From Clostridium mediterraneense (lineage in GTDB: Bacteria > Bacillota > Clostridia > Clostridiales > Clostridiaceae), in the NCBI RefSeq assembly GCF_900091705.1, contig NZ_LT594785.1, positions 2,178,603-2,242,602 of the forward strand: a DNA stretch of 64,000 nt, given 5' to 3'. Every line of letters begins with the position of its first letter. The first letter of the stretch is position 1. The notes beneath the pieces are model-generated. The model had not been told where the DNA came from and ran no database searches. It was given only the letters and a program-made list of their open reading frames with translations. Positions 44,978-54,000 of the stretch are shown piece after piece. The position numbers and the translations under genes are program-made.

Positions 44978-46000
44978 CTATTCTAAATCTACAAAAATAC
45001 TTTTATCCTGAGTTCTTACTAATTCTAAATCACCATCTTTACTTTTCGTCTCTAGAACTGGTATTATTTCTAACTTTTTAGGTTTTTCATTATCAACAAC
45101 ATATGAATAACTAAATTCTCTAAAATATTTAAATCTCCCCCTAATATGTCCACCTATTTGTCTAATTTCTTTACCCTCTTCATCTTTTATAATGAAATTA
45201 TATTTTGAATCAAAATTTTCATTTATAGCACTTCCTTTTAACTTAATCATCATTGGAGATACAGTAACTGATTTTAATTTTATATTTCCTTCTATCTTTT
45301 TATTTATTTTATAAGTATCCATTCTTTTTTTCATAATTTTATTATTAGTTGATATATTAAATTGAAAAGTAGCTAACTCATTATACTTTCCTATTTCATC
45401 GAAACCTTTAGAAAAAATAATATTAAAAATAACAGAATCCTCTTTTAACTTATCTAAATCACTAAAGACTATACTACAAATCATTTCTCCATCTTTACCG
45501 ATATCATAAATTCCACTAGATGCACTAAAACTATGTTTATTATCTGCTTTAAGTGATAAATACTTATTTACTTCTAATTTATCAAATTCTTCTTGTGATA
45601 TTATATTTTTATCTAATTCAATCTTATATAATATTGTTAAATCATTATTATCATAAGATGTACTAATAACAGTAAATCTTATTCCGTTCTCTTCCTTAGT
45701 CTTATTTATTTCATCTGCATAATTCCCATAATTTTTACTAATACCAAAGTCCTCAAATATAATTCCCTTTACACTTTTTCCACTTGCCATACTAATTGCC
45801 CCTACTCTAATAGTTGAAAAAATAACCAAAGCTAATACTGCACAAACAGCAAGTCTCTTATAATTGAATTTACTTTTTTCCTTTTCTATTTTATCTAAGG
45901 AATCTAAAGTTACGTTTATTTTTTTATTCAAGCTATCTGGTATTTTAGATTCTCTATTTTTTAATTTATCTTTTATAATTTTATCTATATCTCTACTCAT
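44978..46000 (-). CDS. anti-sigma factor-like membrane protein with DUF4179 domain
   Basis: About 340 residues from ATG at 46000 (MSRDIDKIIK), with GGTGAGGAAGG seven bases upstream; a GTG at 46018 is less likely. A short N-terminal cytoplasmic part with an ECF-anti-sigma layout precedes one membrane helix (about 47-66), then an extracytoplasmic DUF4179-like domain (about 80-215) and a second beta-rich domain (about 220-340). It overlaps the sigma factor gene by 8 bp. It is expected to hold the sigma factor inactive until an envelope signal; the signal is unknown. Confidence 0.85.
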   Translation of the reverse strand: MSRDIDKIIKDKLKNRESKIPDSLNKKINVTLDSLDKIEKEKSKFNYKRLAVCAVLALVIFSTIRVGAISMASGKSVKGIIFEDFGISKNYGNYADEINKTKEENGIRFTVISTSYDNNDLTILYKIELDKNIISQEEFDKLEVNKYLSLKADNKHSFSASSGIYDIGKDGEMICSIVFSDLDKLKEDSVIFNIIFSKGFDEIGKYNELATFQFNISTNNKIMKKRMDTYKINKKIEGNIKLKSVTVSPMMIKLKGSAINENFDSKYNFIIKDEEGKEIRQIGGHIRGRFKYFREFSYSYVVDNEKPKKLEIIPVLETKSKDGDLELVRTQDKSIFVDLE

Positions 46001-46544
46001 CAAAACAACCTTCCTCACCTTTTAGAATAATTTCTTCAAGTTTATTTCTAGCTCTTAAAAGTCTTGTCTTGACTGTCCCTTCTTTTACATTCATAATCCT
46101 AGCTATATCTTTTATTGAAAAATCATCAAAATAAAATAATATAACAGTTTCTTTTAACTCTTCATCTAAATTATTTATAGCATTATGAACATCTAAATCT
46201 ATATATGAATCTAAATACCCTTCCTCTTTAACTCCTTGATTATAATCAAGCAAATTAAATTTCTTATTATTTTTAATTATTTTATTACATTCATTAATCA
46301 AAATTCTAATAAGCCAAGTCTTAAAAAATTTTTCTTTTTTTAGATTTTTTATATTTTTATATGAATTAATTATTGTATTTTGAATAGCATCTTCCACATC
46401 ACATTCTCGTCCAAGCATAGCTTTAGCAACTTTATACATAGAAAGCTTATTTTCATGTATAAGTTCAGAAAATGCCTCTTTATTTCCTTGCTTAGCGAGA
46501 TGCACTGTGGACTTTTGCATAAAGTTTATTATTGATAACTCCAA
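45993..46544 (-). CDS. ECF-family RNA polymerase sigma factor
   Basis: 183 residues. The start is TTG at 46544, chosen for GGGGGAAG seven bases upstream; the first ATG (46520) has no site. Region 2 shows MLGRECDVEDAIQNTIINSYKNI (DVEDAIQ near 46-52) and WLIRILINECNKI; region 4 shows LDEELKETVILFYFDDFSIKDIARIMNVKEGTVKTRLLRARNKL (key residues in 123-166). It is cotranscribed with its DUF4179 anti-sigma partner. Such pairs usually respond to envelope stress or antimicrobial peptides and often control their own operon; the target promoter here is not identified. Confidence 0.93.
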   Translation of the reverse strand: MELSIINFMQKSTVHLAKQGNKEAFSELIHENKLSMYKVAKAMLGRECDVEDAIQNTIINSYKNIKNLKKEKFFKTWLIRILINECNKIIKNNKKFNLLDYNQGVKEEGYLDSYIDLDVHNAINNLDEELKETVILFYFDDFSIKDIARIMNVKEGTVKTRLLRARNKLEEIILKGEEGCFDE

Positions 46545-46682
46545 GAAAACTTCCCCCTAAATTCTTTAACTACTTATTAGATATAACTAATAACAAAAAA
46601 GTTCTCAAAAGTATATAATAAATAAAACTTATTAACAATTTATTATAATTAAACTTTTTTTAGGTAAATAAACCTCTATATT

Positions 46683-46690
46683 GCTATAAT
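46683..46690 (+). promoter_or_regulatory. extended -10 promoter element
   Basis: TGC followed by TATAAT (46685-46690), 45 bp before the ATG at 46735. No good -35 hexamer was found. Confidence 0.5.
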
Positions 46691-46734
46691 TATATTAAGA
46701 CTATTAATATATGTTTTAAAGGAGAAGATTTAAA

Positions 46735-47310
46735 ATGGGATTATTCGATAATATAAAGGTTCTTACAAATAACGTTAGTAAAAATGTTTCTGTTTTAGCT
46801 GATAATGTAGCTGTAGCAGCAAAGGAAACTCAAAAAATAAATTCTATGAAAAAAGAAGTATCTATTCTAGATGCTGAGATTAACAAAGCATATACTGAAA
46901 TAGGAAGAAAATTAGTTGAACATATACTTGCAACTAATGAGATGCCAAATATAGATATAAAAGATACTCTAAATATTTTAGATGTTAAAATGACAAAGAA
47001 AACTGAGATTAAAAATGCCATTATAGAAATCGAAAAAGCTAAAAAAGATCAGCTTATACTTCATGAAAAAGAAAGAGCTATGGAAACTTACCTAAAGGAA
47101 AAGGAAAAGTTAGATAATGCTCTTGCTATGAATGTAATAACTACTGATGAATATAATAAAAAAATCCTTCCACATCAAAATAAAATTACTTACTTTGATG
47201 AAATCAAAAATATTGAACAACAATACTCAATGTCTATAATATCTTTTGAAGAAAAGAATGATAAAATAGAAGAAATTCTTAATAGAGATCCAAACACAAT
47301 GCAATTTTAA
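46735..47310 (+). CDS. coiled-coil protein with SHOCT-like C-terminal segments
   Basis: 191 residues behind AAAGGAGAAG. The N-terminal 110 residues are helical with heptad-like patterns (NNVSKNVSVLADNVAVAAKETQ, then SILDAEINKAYTEIGRKLVEHIL). The rest has two short segments resembling SHOCT motifs: KLDNALAMNVITTDEYNKKI (about 126-145) and a weaker one near the end (YSMSIISFEEKNDKIEEIL). No membrane helix. Proteins of this type are common in clostridia and have no firm function. One-gene unit with a strong terminator. Confidence 0.75.
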   Translation: MGLFDNIKVLTNNVSKNVSVLADNVAVAAKETQKINSMKKEVSILDAEINKAYTEIGRKLVEHILATNEMPNIDIKDTLNILDVKMTKKTEIKNAIIEIEKAKKDQLILHEKERAMETYLKEKEKLDNALAMNVITTDEYNKKILPHQNKITYFDEIKNIEQQYSMSIISFEEKNDKIEEILNRDPNTMQF

Positions 47311-47321
47311 TATGAAAATAG

Positions 47322-47372
47322 TGCTGTATCAAATTAATTTAATAAATTAATCTAGATACAGCCTCTTTTTTA
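47322..47372 (+). terminator. terminator downstream of the SHOCT-like gene
   Basis: GCTGTATC/GATACAGC arms (47323-47330 and 47355-47362) with a self-pairing AT-rich inner part, followed by TTTTTT. Confidence 0.85.
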
Positions 47373-47507
47373 TTATTATAAAAGTTGCATCAATATATAT
47401 TTTACAAAAAACTATTTCAATCTTTTATTTTATTCTATTAATAAACTTAATAACTTTGACGAATTGCTTTATTTCGCACTGCAGATCTTTATTATTTATA
47501 AATAACA

Positions 47508-47582
47508 ATAAAAGACCTTACTAAAATAAAAATATTTTATATCTATATATAGTATAAATATCTTTAATTTGATAAGGTCTTC
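47508..47582 (-). terminator. long hairpin downstream of panD
   Basis: AAGACCTTA (47512-47520) pairs with TAAGGTCTT (47573-47581) around a 52-base AT-rich loop that can itself fold; a short T-rich tail follows on the minus strand. It is the only terminator candidate after panD. The rest of 47373-47620 is AT-rich and holds nothing I recognise. Confidence 0.55.
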
Positions 47583-47620
47583 CATTTCCTATTATATTAT
47601 TAGTCTACAATTTAATTATT

Positions 47621-48007
47621 TTAAGCATGTATATATCCATGTTTTTCATAATGACTTACTACATCAACTTCATTTTTTTCATTCACAAAAACTACTTTTG
47701 GTTTATGATTCATGGCTTCATCTCTTGTCATTTCTCCATAAGCCATAATTATTATCTTATCACCTGCTTGTACAAGTCTTGCAGCTGCACCATTTAAACA
47801 AATTACACCTGAACCTCTTGCCCCTGCTATTGTATAAGTTTCTAATCTTGCTCCATTATCAATATCAACTATTTGAACCTTTTCATATTCTAATATTCCC
47901 GCTGCCTCTAAAAGGTTCTCATCAACAGTTATACTTCCAACATAACTTAAATTTGCCTCTGTAATTGTAGCTCTATGGATTTTTCCATTTAACATTGTTA
48001 TCTTCAT
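47621..48007 (-). CDS. panD: aspartate 1-decarboxylase precursor
   Basis: Makes beta-alanine from L-aspartate for pantothenate and CoA. About 128 residues from ATG at 48007 ([13 protein letters not shown]), with GGGGGAAGA just upstream; the reading from 48022 is less likely. Self-cleavage occurs between Gly and Ser in SYVGSITVD (about residues 22-30) to form the pyruvoyl cofactor. The downstream [17 protein letters not shown] and LNGAAARL motifs complete the family pattern. panB and panC are not adjacent. It follows the thioesterase gene of the nonribosomal peptide cluster by 98 bp with no clear terminator, so it may be co-transcribed. Confidence 0.95.
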   Translation of the reverse strand: MKITMLNGKIHRATITEANLSYVGSITVDENLLEAAGILEYEKVQIVDIDNGARLETYTIAGARGSGVICLNGAAARLVQAGDKIIIMAYGEMTRDEAMNHKPKVVFVNEKNEVDVVSHYEKHGYIHA

Positions 48008-48105
48008 TTTATCTTCCCCCATCTTTATTATGAATTAATTTTCCTATAAATGTTTGTTCTTTAGCTATTAAAATTAACTTAAAAAATAACTTATGAAAAG
48101 TATTC

Positions 48106-48798
48106 TTATTCTAATAAAGTTTTATTTATAATATCTATTATTTCTTTATAATTCTTATTTATAAAAAAATGACCTCCCTGAAATTGATATATATTAAACT
48201 GTCCTTCTATAAGCATTCTCCACTCTAATAACTCATCCATAGTAATAGAATCATCCATTCCATTTAAAACAGAAATATCACATTTAACTTTATTTTTTCG
48301 TTCCTTAAAATTATATTGGTTAATCATTCTAAAATCACTTCTTAGTATAGGAACAAATAATTCTAAAAGTTCTTCATTTTCAAAAACTTCTTTCTGAGTT
48401 CCCCCAAGTTCTATAACCTCTTTTATAAACTCCCCATCCGGTAATTTATGGATATCACTTCTTTTGACTCTTACACTTGGTGCAGCATAACCTGAAAAAA
48501 ATATGTGCCTTGGTTCCCTAAGTCCCATCTCTCTAATTTTATAATAAAGCTCATAGCCTAAAAGACTTCCCATACTATGTCCAAAAATTGCATATTCTTC
48601 ATCTTTTATATCTCCTTTTATGATTGTAATTATATCTTCTACTGCTTCATTTAAATTCTGATAAAGTTCCTCATAAAACCTTTTTCCTCGCCCCTTTAAT
48701 GCTATAGGTAAAATTTTTATCCTGGAATCTAAATATTCTTTCCAGTTTAAATATATAGCTTCTGAGCCACCTGCATAAGGCAAACATATCAATCTCAT
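48106..48798 (-). CDS. type II thioesterase (GrsT/SrfAD/RifR family)
   Basis: 230-residue alpha/beta hydrolase. It opens with the family-typical RLICLPYAGGSEAIYLNW (about 2-19). The nucleophile elbow is GHSMGSLLGYEL (Ser near residue 73), the catalytic Asp is in NGMDDSIT (about 178) and the His in FQGGHFF (about 206). Type II thioesterases remove wrong or stalled acyl groups from carrier domains; some release products. It is 9 bp downstream of the phosphopantetheinyl transferase gene, and the synthetase in this cluster has no thioesterase domain, so a product-release role cannot be excluded. Confidence 0.93.
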   Translation of the reverse strand: MRLICLPYAGGSEAIYLNWKEYLDSRIKILPIALKGRGKRFYEELYQNLNEAVEDIITIIKGDIKDEEYAIFGHSMGSLLGYELYYKIREMGLREPRHIFFSGYAAPSVRVKRSDIHKLPDGEFIKEVIELGGTQKEVFENEELLELFVPILRSDFRMINQYNFKERKNKVKCDISVLNGMDDSITMDELLEWRMLIEGQFNIYQFQGGHFFINKNYKEIIDIINKTLLE

Positions 48799-48807
48799 AA
48801 TAAATTC

Positions 48808-49512
48808 CTACTTCCTTTCAATTAATCCTAAAAAGTTATTTATTAATTTATCTTGTTTTAATTCTTTGATAATAATATTGTTATTTTTAAAAGAGCATAA
48901 TGCTAATTTATATTTAGGTAAAATTTCTATCAATTTTAAAAATTCATAACTTTCTTCTCCTGATTTCTTCACTTTAATATTATTATGTCTATCAAAGAAG
49001 ATAGTAAATGATTCTAAAGGAATTGATAGCCCTTTACCTTTAAACTTAACATAAGCTTCTTTTAACGTCCATATTTCATAAAATCTATCTACAGTTTCTT
49101 CCTTGGTTCCTTCTAAAATATAAGTTACTTCTTCCTTAGAAAAAAAATTTTCAGCGATTTCCTTAAAATCTTGAAATTCCTGCATTTCTTCTATATCAAT
49201 CCCCACTTCACTATCACTAATTGCTGCAACTATATAACTTCCTGAGTGAGATAAATTAAAATAAAAATCTTCTAATTCTATAATTCTTGGTTTTCCATAT
49301 TTATTCTCTATAAAATTAATTTCTTTATTTTTTAAATTAAATTTCTCCATCAATTCTGTTCTAATTATTATTTCTCCAATTAAACTCTGAATTTTATCAC
49401 TTTTTTTTAAAAACTTATTAATTTTCAATTGCTTATTATAGCTAAGATATTGTATTAATCTTTCTAATCTATTTTTTTCTATATCTAAAATTTTAACAAT
49501 AAATATAACCAT
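48808..49512 (-). CDS. 4'-phosphopantetheinyl transferase, Sfp type
   Basis: 234 residues behind GGAGATAA. Converts apo carrier domains of the synthetase to the active holo form by attaching phosphopantetheine from CoA. Magnesium and CoA motifs are VGIDIEEMQEF (about 107-117) and WTLKEAYVKFKGKGLSIPL (key residues W, KEAY near 147-160), with the NLSHSGSYIVAAI segment before them. Two-fold pseudo-symmetry and length match Sfp/GsP enzymes rather than the short AcpS. It sits between the SGNH-type gene and the thioesterase gene and has a good promoter of its own. Confidence 0.94.
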   Translation of the reverse strand: MVIFIVKILDIEKNRLERLIQYLSYNKQLKINKFLKKSDKIQSLIGEIIIRTELMEKFNLKNKEINFIENKYGKPRIIELEDFYFNLSHSGSYIVAAISDSEVGIDIEEMQEFQDFKEIAENFFSKEEVTYILEGTKEETVDRFYEIWTLKEAYVKFKGKGLSIPLESFTIFFDRHNNIKVKKSGEESYEFLKLIEILPKYKLALCSFKNNNIIIKELKQDKLINNFLGLIERK

Positions 49513-49558
49513 AAATTATCTCCATATTTCCCCTCACTCTTTTACATTTTATTCCTAT

Positions 49559-49593
49559 AATATATTATTACATAACAGTCTATTCAATTGAAT
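49559..49593 (-). promoter_or_regulatory. promoter upstream of the phosphopantetheinyl transferase, overlapping a palindrome
   Basis: On the minus strand TTGAAT (49582-49587), 17 bases, TATATT (49559-49564), about 47 bp before the ATG. The -35 overlaps a perfect 12-bp palindrome (ATTCAATTGAAT, 49582-49593). The tailoring genes may be expressed from here as well as from the synthetase promoter. Confidence 0.5.
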
Positions 49594-49640
49594 ATCTAAC
49601 ACTCAATTAAATATAGATAAACTATCTTTAAACAAATTTA

Positions 49641-50834
49641 TTAATCAATATATTGATTTAAAATTTTAGTAAAAGCTGTTGCACCATTATAATTCAAATG
49701 TGCTACATCCTGGAAATATTCATTATTTGAGGTTATTTCTTTACAATCTTTGAAATTTAAGTATTTAAATTTATATTTATCTTTCAAACTATAAATAAAT
49801 TCTTCATATTCTTTTTTCCAATGAGCATATTTAGTTACATGAGCTTCTTCCACAGTTTCATATCTAGGAATTATTACAGTATATATTTTAATGTTTGGAT
49901 TCAATTTATATAAAATTTTCAATGTATTTTCAAAATGAATCTTATTTTCCTCTATAGTTTTATCAAACCTGCAACTTCCGTATTTAGGCATATTATCTGG
50001 CATACAATAATCATTTTGTCCTTTTTCTACAACTTTATTTCTTTGCTTTTCTGTTGCAAAATCTCTAAACATTTTTGCTTTAGATTGATCATAAAGGTTA
50101 TTAAAAAGTAAGTCTCTTATTCTTTTTTCCTCAATAGATAAAGGTTTTATAATTTTACAATTTATTTTTAATAATTCTTCCTCCACTGATGCTGTAAAAT
50201 TTTTATTTTTTTCATAATTGTGATAATCTAAATTATAGCCTCCCCAGGATAAATAATTGATTAAATCTGATGTTAACGATACATCATAATTAAGGTAATT
50301 ATAGTCAAAAATATCTAAAATCGCATATTTTAAGCCTTTAATTTTATCATAATAATTTTCTATAATATATTCTAATGTCTTTAAATTATAATAAATATCC
50401 TGACTAGATACAGCCAAATTACAAAAATTTTTATCTAAATACTTAGGATTAATTCCTAAAGCTGAATGTGATACCCCTAAAATAATTCCCTCATAGCCTT
50501 CTTTATTATCAGGGTTTTCCATAACTCTATCAACCTTTTGACTAGATACTCCATTATGATAAATATGATAAAAATCCACTATTTTAGAAATATCCACTGA
50601 AAATTTTATGGATAAATATTTTTTTACCACAGCAGCAGCCTTTAAATTATCTAAAGCTAATACTATATAATCATAATCTATCCGTTTTAATTCATTTAAT
50701 TTATAAAAATTTACTCCATTAAAACTTGTTATATCTAAATTATTCTCAGTATATCCTACAATATCATGATTATCTTTTATTTTACTTGAAACAAACTTCC
50801 CATTTTTACCTAATCCATATATAATAATTTTCAT
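49641..50834 (-). CDS. Rossmann + SGNH-hydrolase-like protein in the NRPS cluster
   Basis: 397 residues. The N-terminal 90 residues form a Rossmann-like segment (IIIYGLGKNGKFVSSKI) of the type fused to sugar- or lipid-modifying proteins. From about 115 on, an SGNH-like domain is suggested by GIILGVSHSALGINP (nucleophile Ser in a GVSHS block near 120) and the C-terminal QDVAHLNYNGATAFTKIL (Asp-x-x-His near 377-380), the block V catalytic pair. No signal peptide, so cytoplasmic. It lies 166 bp after the synthetase gene in the same direction. A role in product release, acyl transfer or hydrolysis is possible; I do not recognise a characterized homologue. Confidence 0.65.
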   Translation of the reverse strand: MKIIIYGLGKNGKFVSSKIKDNHDIVGYTENNLDITSFNGVNFYKLNELKRIDYDYIVLALDNLKAAAVVKKYLSIKFSVDISKIVDFYHIYHNGVSSQKVDRVMENPDNKEGYEGIILGVSHSALGINPKYLDKNFCNLAVSSQDIYYNLKTLEYIIENYYDKIKGLKYAILDIFDYNYLNYDVSLTSDLINYLSWGGYNLDYHNYEKNKNFTASVEEELLKINCKIIKPLSIEEKRIRDLLFNNLYDQSKAKMFRDFATEKQRNKVVEKGQNDYCMPDNMPKYGSCRFDKTIEENKIHFENTLKILYKLNPNIKIYTVIIPRYETVEEAHVTKYAHWKKEYEEFIYSLKDKYKFKYLNFKDCKEITSNNEYFQDVAHLNYNGATAFTKILNQYID

Positions 50835-51000
50835 TTAATATCTACCATCTTTCTTTAATAATATAGATAGTCTATCTTTTAATTTATAGCTAGAGACTAC
50901 ATCAAAATTTAAAAAATATCTAATTATCATTCTTTGTAATTTATCACTAAATTAACAGTAGTTGATATCTTTAATTTGACGAAGCCTCTAACAATAAAAT

Positions 51001-54000
51001 TTATTTTAGATTAAAAATTTCTTTTGCTTTTTTTATAATTTCATCTTTTCCTTTTGCATCATAGAATGGACAAATCATTGTTATGGAATCTTTATCTAAA
51101 TGGATATAAATTTCTTCATCTATATCATTTATTTCTTTATTCTCTAAAATAGTTATTTTATCCTTTCTAAATTTATCATTATTTGAATCAGCAATGGTTA
51201 TATTTATACTTAGTTCTTCAAATATATTTGATTCTCTAGGTATTATTTCTTTGTATAATCCATCATCTCTATCATTACTCTTATTCCATCCTTTTATTTC
51301 TTTTTTATCTAAATCATATAAACAAGGAATACTATCTGCATATAATCCTAAAGTATTTAATGTCTTACCGCTACGAGCATGATGTACCATTGTAAATGGT
51401 AGTTTTCTAACATTATTTAAATCTATAATTTTACAGTATTTTTCCAGAGCCCATTCAATTGGATTTTCTACTATTTTCTTTCTTTCAATACTATTAATTT
51501 CTTTAGTTACCATAACCTTCGAAACTTTTGAATACTTCGCTTTAAGAATATCTTTATAATTTTCTACTAAATTCCTAATATTATCAATAGAGTCATAAAG
51601 TTCTACTGACTTTGAAGCTTTTTTAATTCTATTTACATAGTCATAATAGCTTTCATCTGCTTCAAAGGACTTTTTAGAGTTTATCAAACTATCCTTAATC
51701 ATATTTAAAAGTATCTCAGATGTCATAAAATCCCAAAGAGCATGATTTACATAGAAAAATACTAAATGAGTATTTTCATCCTTTTCTAGAATCATAACTT
51801 TTGATAATAATTCATTTAAATCAAATAATTCTGTTGAATCAAATATTCCTCCAACATACTCATAAGCTTCATCAAAATTTTTTCTCTCAATATAAGGTAT
51901 ATACCAATTTTCTTTAGTTAGTTCTACTAGTACATCTTTTTTATTATCATATACCGTGCGCATTGCTCCCTGCGCAATTATGATGTTAGTTATAGTTTCT
52001 ATCAACTCATTTTTACTTACATCACCTTTTATTTCTATTGCTAAGGCTGATATAAAAGGAAGCTCTCTATATAAGAAATCCTGTTGAACCTTTAATGGAC
52101 TATAACACCTATCCTTCTTTGCTTCTTTTTGATTTTTGTTATATTGAGATAACTCTTTATAAATTATTGACTTTTTAAAGTCTTCTTTCTCCTCTTTAAA
52201 AAGTGGAATTCTATTAACTTCTACTTCTTTTTCATTCTTTTCATTAGCTCTATCTACTGTATCATTTAAAATCTCTATTAATGCTTTAATAGTATTACTT
52301 CTTTTTATATGATTAAATGTTACGTTAATTCCTTCTTTTCTTAACTTAGAAATTAATCTTAATAACTTTATAGAATCTCCACCAAGATTGAAGAAATTAT
52401 CCTCAAGCCCAACTTTTGAAACTTCTAAAATTTCCTCAAAAATAGAACAAATTATTTTTTCTTTTTCAGTTTCAGGTGGAACATATAGTTCTTTACTCTC
52501 TTGAACTATTTGAGGCAATGCATTTTTATCTAATTTTCCACTTTTATTTACGGGTATTTTATCTATTTGCATCATATATGAAGGAATCATATACTCTGGT
52601 AAATCTTTACGAATTTCTTTTATCACTTCAGTAAAATCAACTGTTTCATTCGAAATTACATAACTATAAAGACTCTTTTCACCTACTTTATTTTCTCTTA
52701 CAATTACCACTGCATCTTCAATATTGTCTAGACTTCTTAATACATTAGCAATCTCTCCAAGCTCTATTCTAAATCCTCTAATTTTAACCTGTTCATCCAT
52801 ACGTCCTAAATATTCTAAATCTCCATTTGGGAGCCATCTAGCTAAGTCTCCAGTCCTATAAAGCTTACCTTTTCCATAAGGATTATCAATAAACTTCTCA
52901 GCTGTAAGCTCTTCTTTGTTAAGATATCCTTTTGTAACCCCATCTCCAGCAATACATAACTCACCTGGGACCCCTATTCCACAAAGCTTTAAGCCTTGAA
53001 TAATATAAACTTCAGTGTTAGCAATAGGTCTACCTATTGGAACATTATGATAGCTCTCCTCTCTTGAAAGCTCTTTAGATGTTGACCAAACTGTTGTTTC
53101 TGATGGCCCATAAACATTTTGCACTATTGCATTGGTATATTGATGTAACTTCTTAACAATATCCATCCCTACCTTTTCTCCACCAACCATAATGTGCCTT
53201 AATGATTTAAAAGTTTTTAATCGTTCTGGATCTGATAATAATATTTTTATTCTACTTGGTGTACTTTGAAGTATTTCAATAGAATTTCTTTCAATAAAGT
53301 TACCTAATTCTACTACATCTTCCTGTTCATCACTATTTGCAATAAATGTAGTCATTCCATTTAAGAACACAAGCCATATTTCAGTAGCAAAAATATCGAA
53401 AGTCATATTTGTTACTGAGCCCATTTTAGTTAAACCATTTTTAAATACAGTAGCTAAAATACTCTTTTCATTATTTGCCGAGTAATTAACTATATTACTA
53501 TGTTTAACCATTACGCCTTTTGGTTTTCCTGTTGTTCCTGAAGTATATATTAAATAAAGAGTATCTTCTGGACTATTTATATTTTCTAAATTTCTAGAAT
53601 CTTCATGATATATATCCTTACTAGCTAAATCGATTATCTCTATTCCTTCACTTCTAATAGTAGATTTATAACTTAATATAGCCTTTGGTTTACAGTCTGA
53701 AAGAATATAATTTATTCTTTCCTCAGGATAATTAGGATCTACTGGTACATAAGCTGCTCCTGCTTTTACTATAGCTAAAATTCCAATTACCATCTCAAGA
53801 CTTCTTTCAGCTGAAATTACTACATACTCATTTCTTTTAATACCTAAGTTACGTAACTTTATAGCTAAGGCAGTAGCTTTTTCATTTAATCTTTCATAAC
53901 TTAACTCTTCATTTTCAAATACAATAGCCTTATTTTCCCCAAAACTCTCTACTTGCTTTTCAAAAATTTCAATGACAGATTTCTTACTATCATATTCTAC

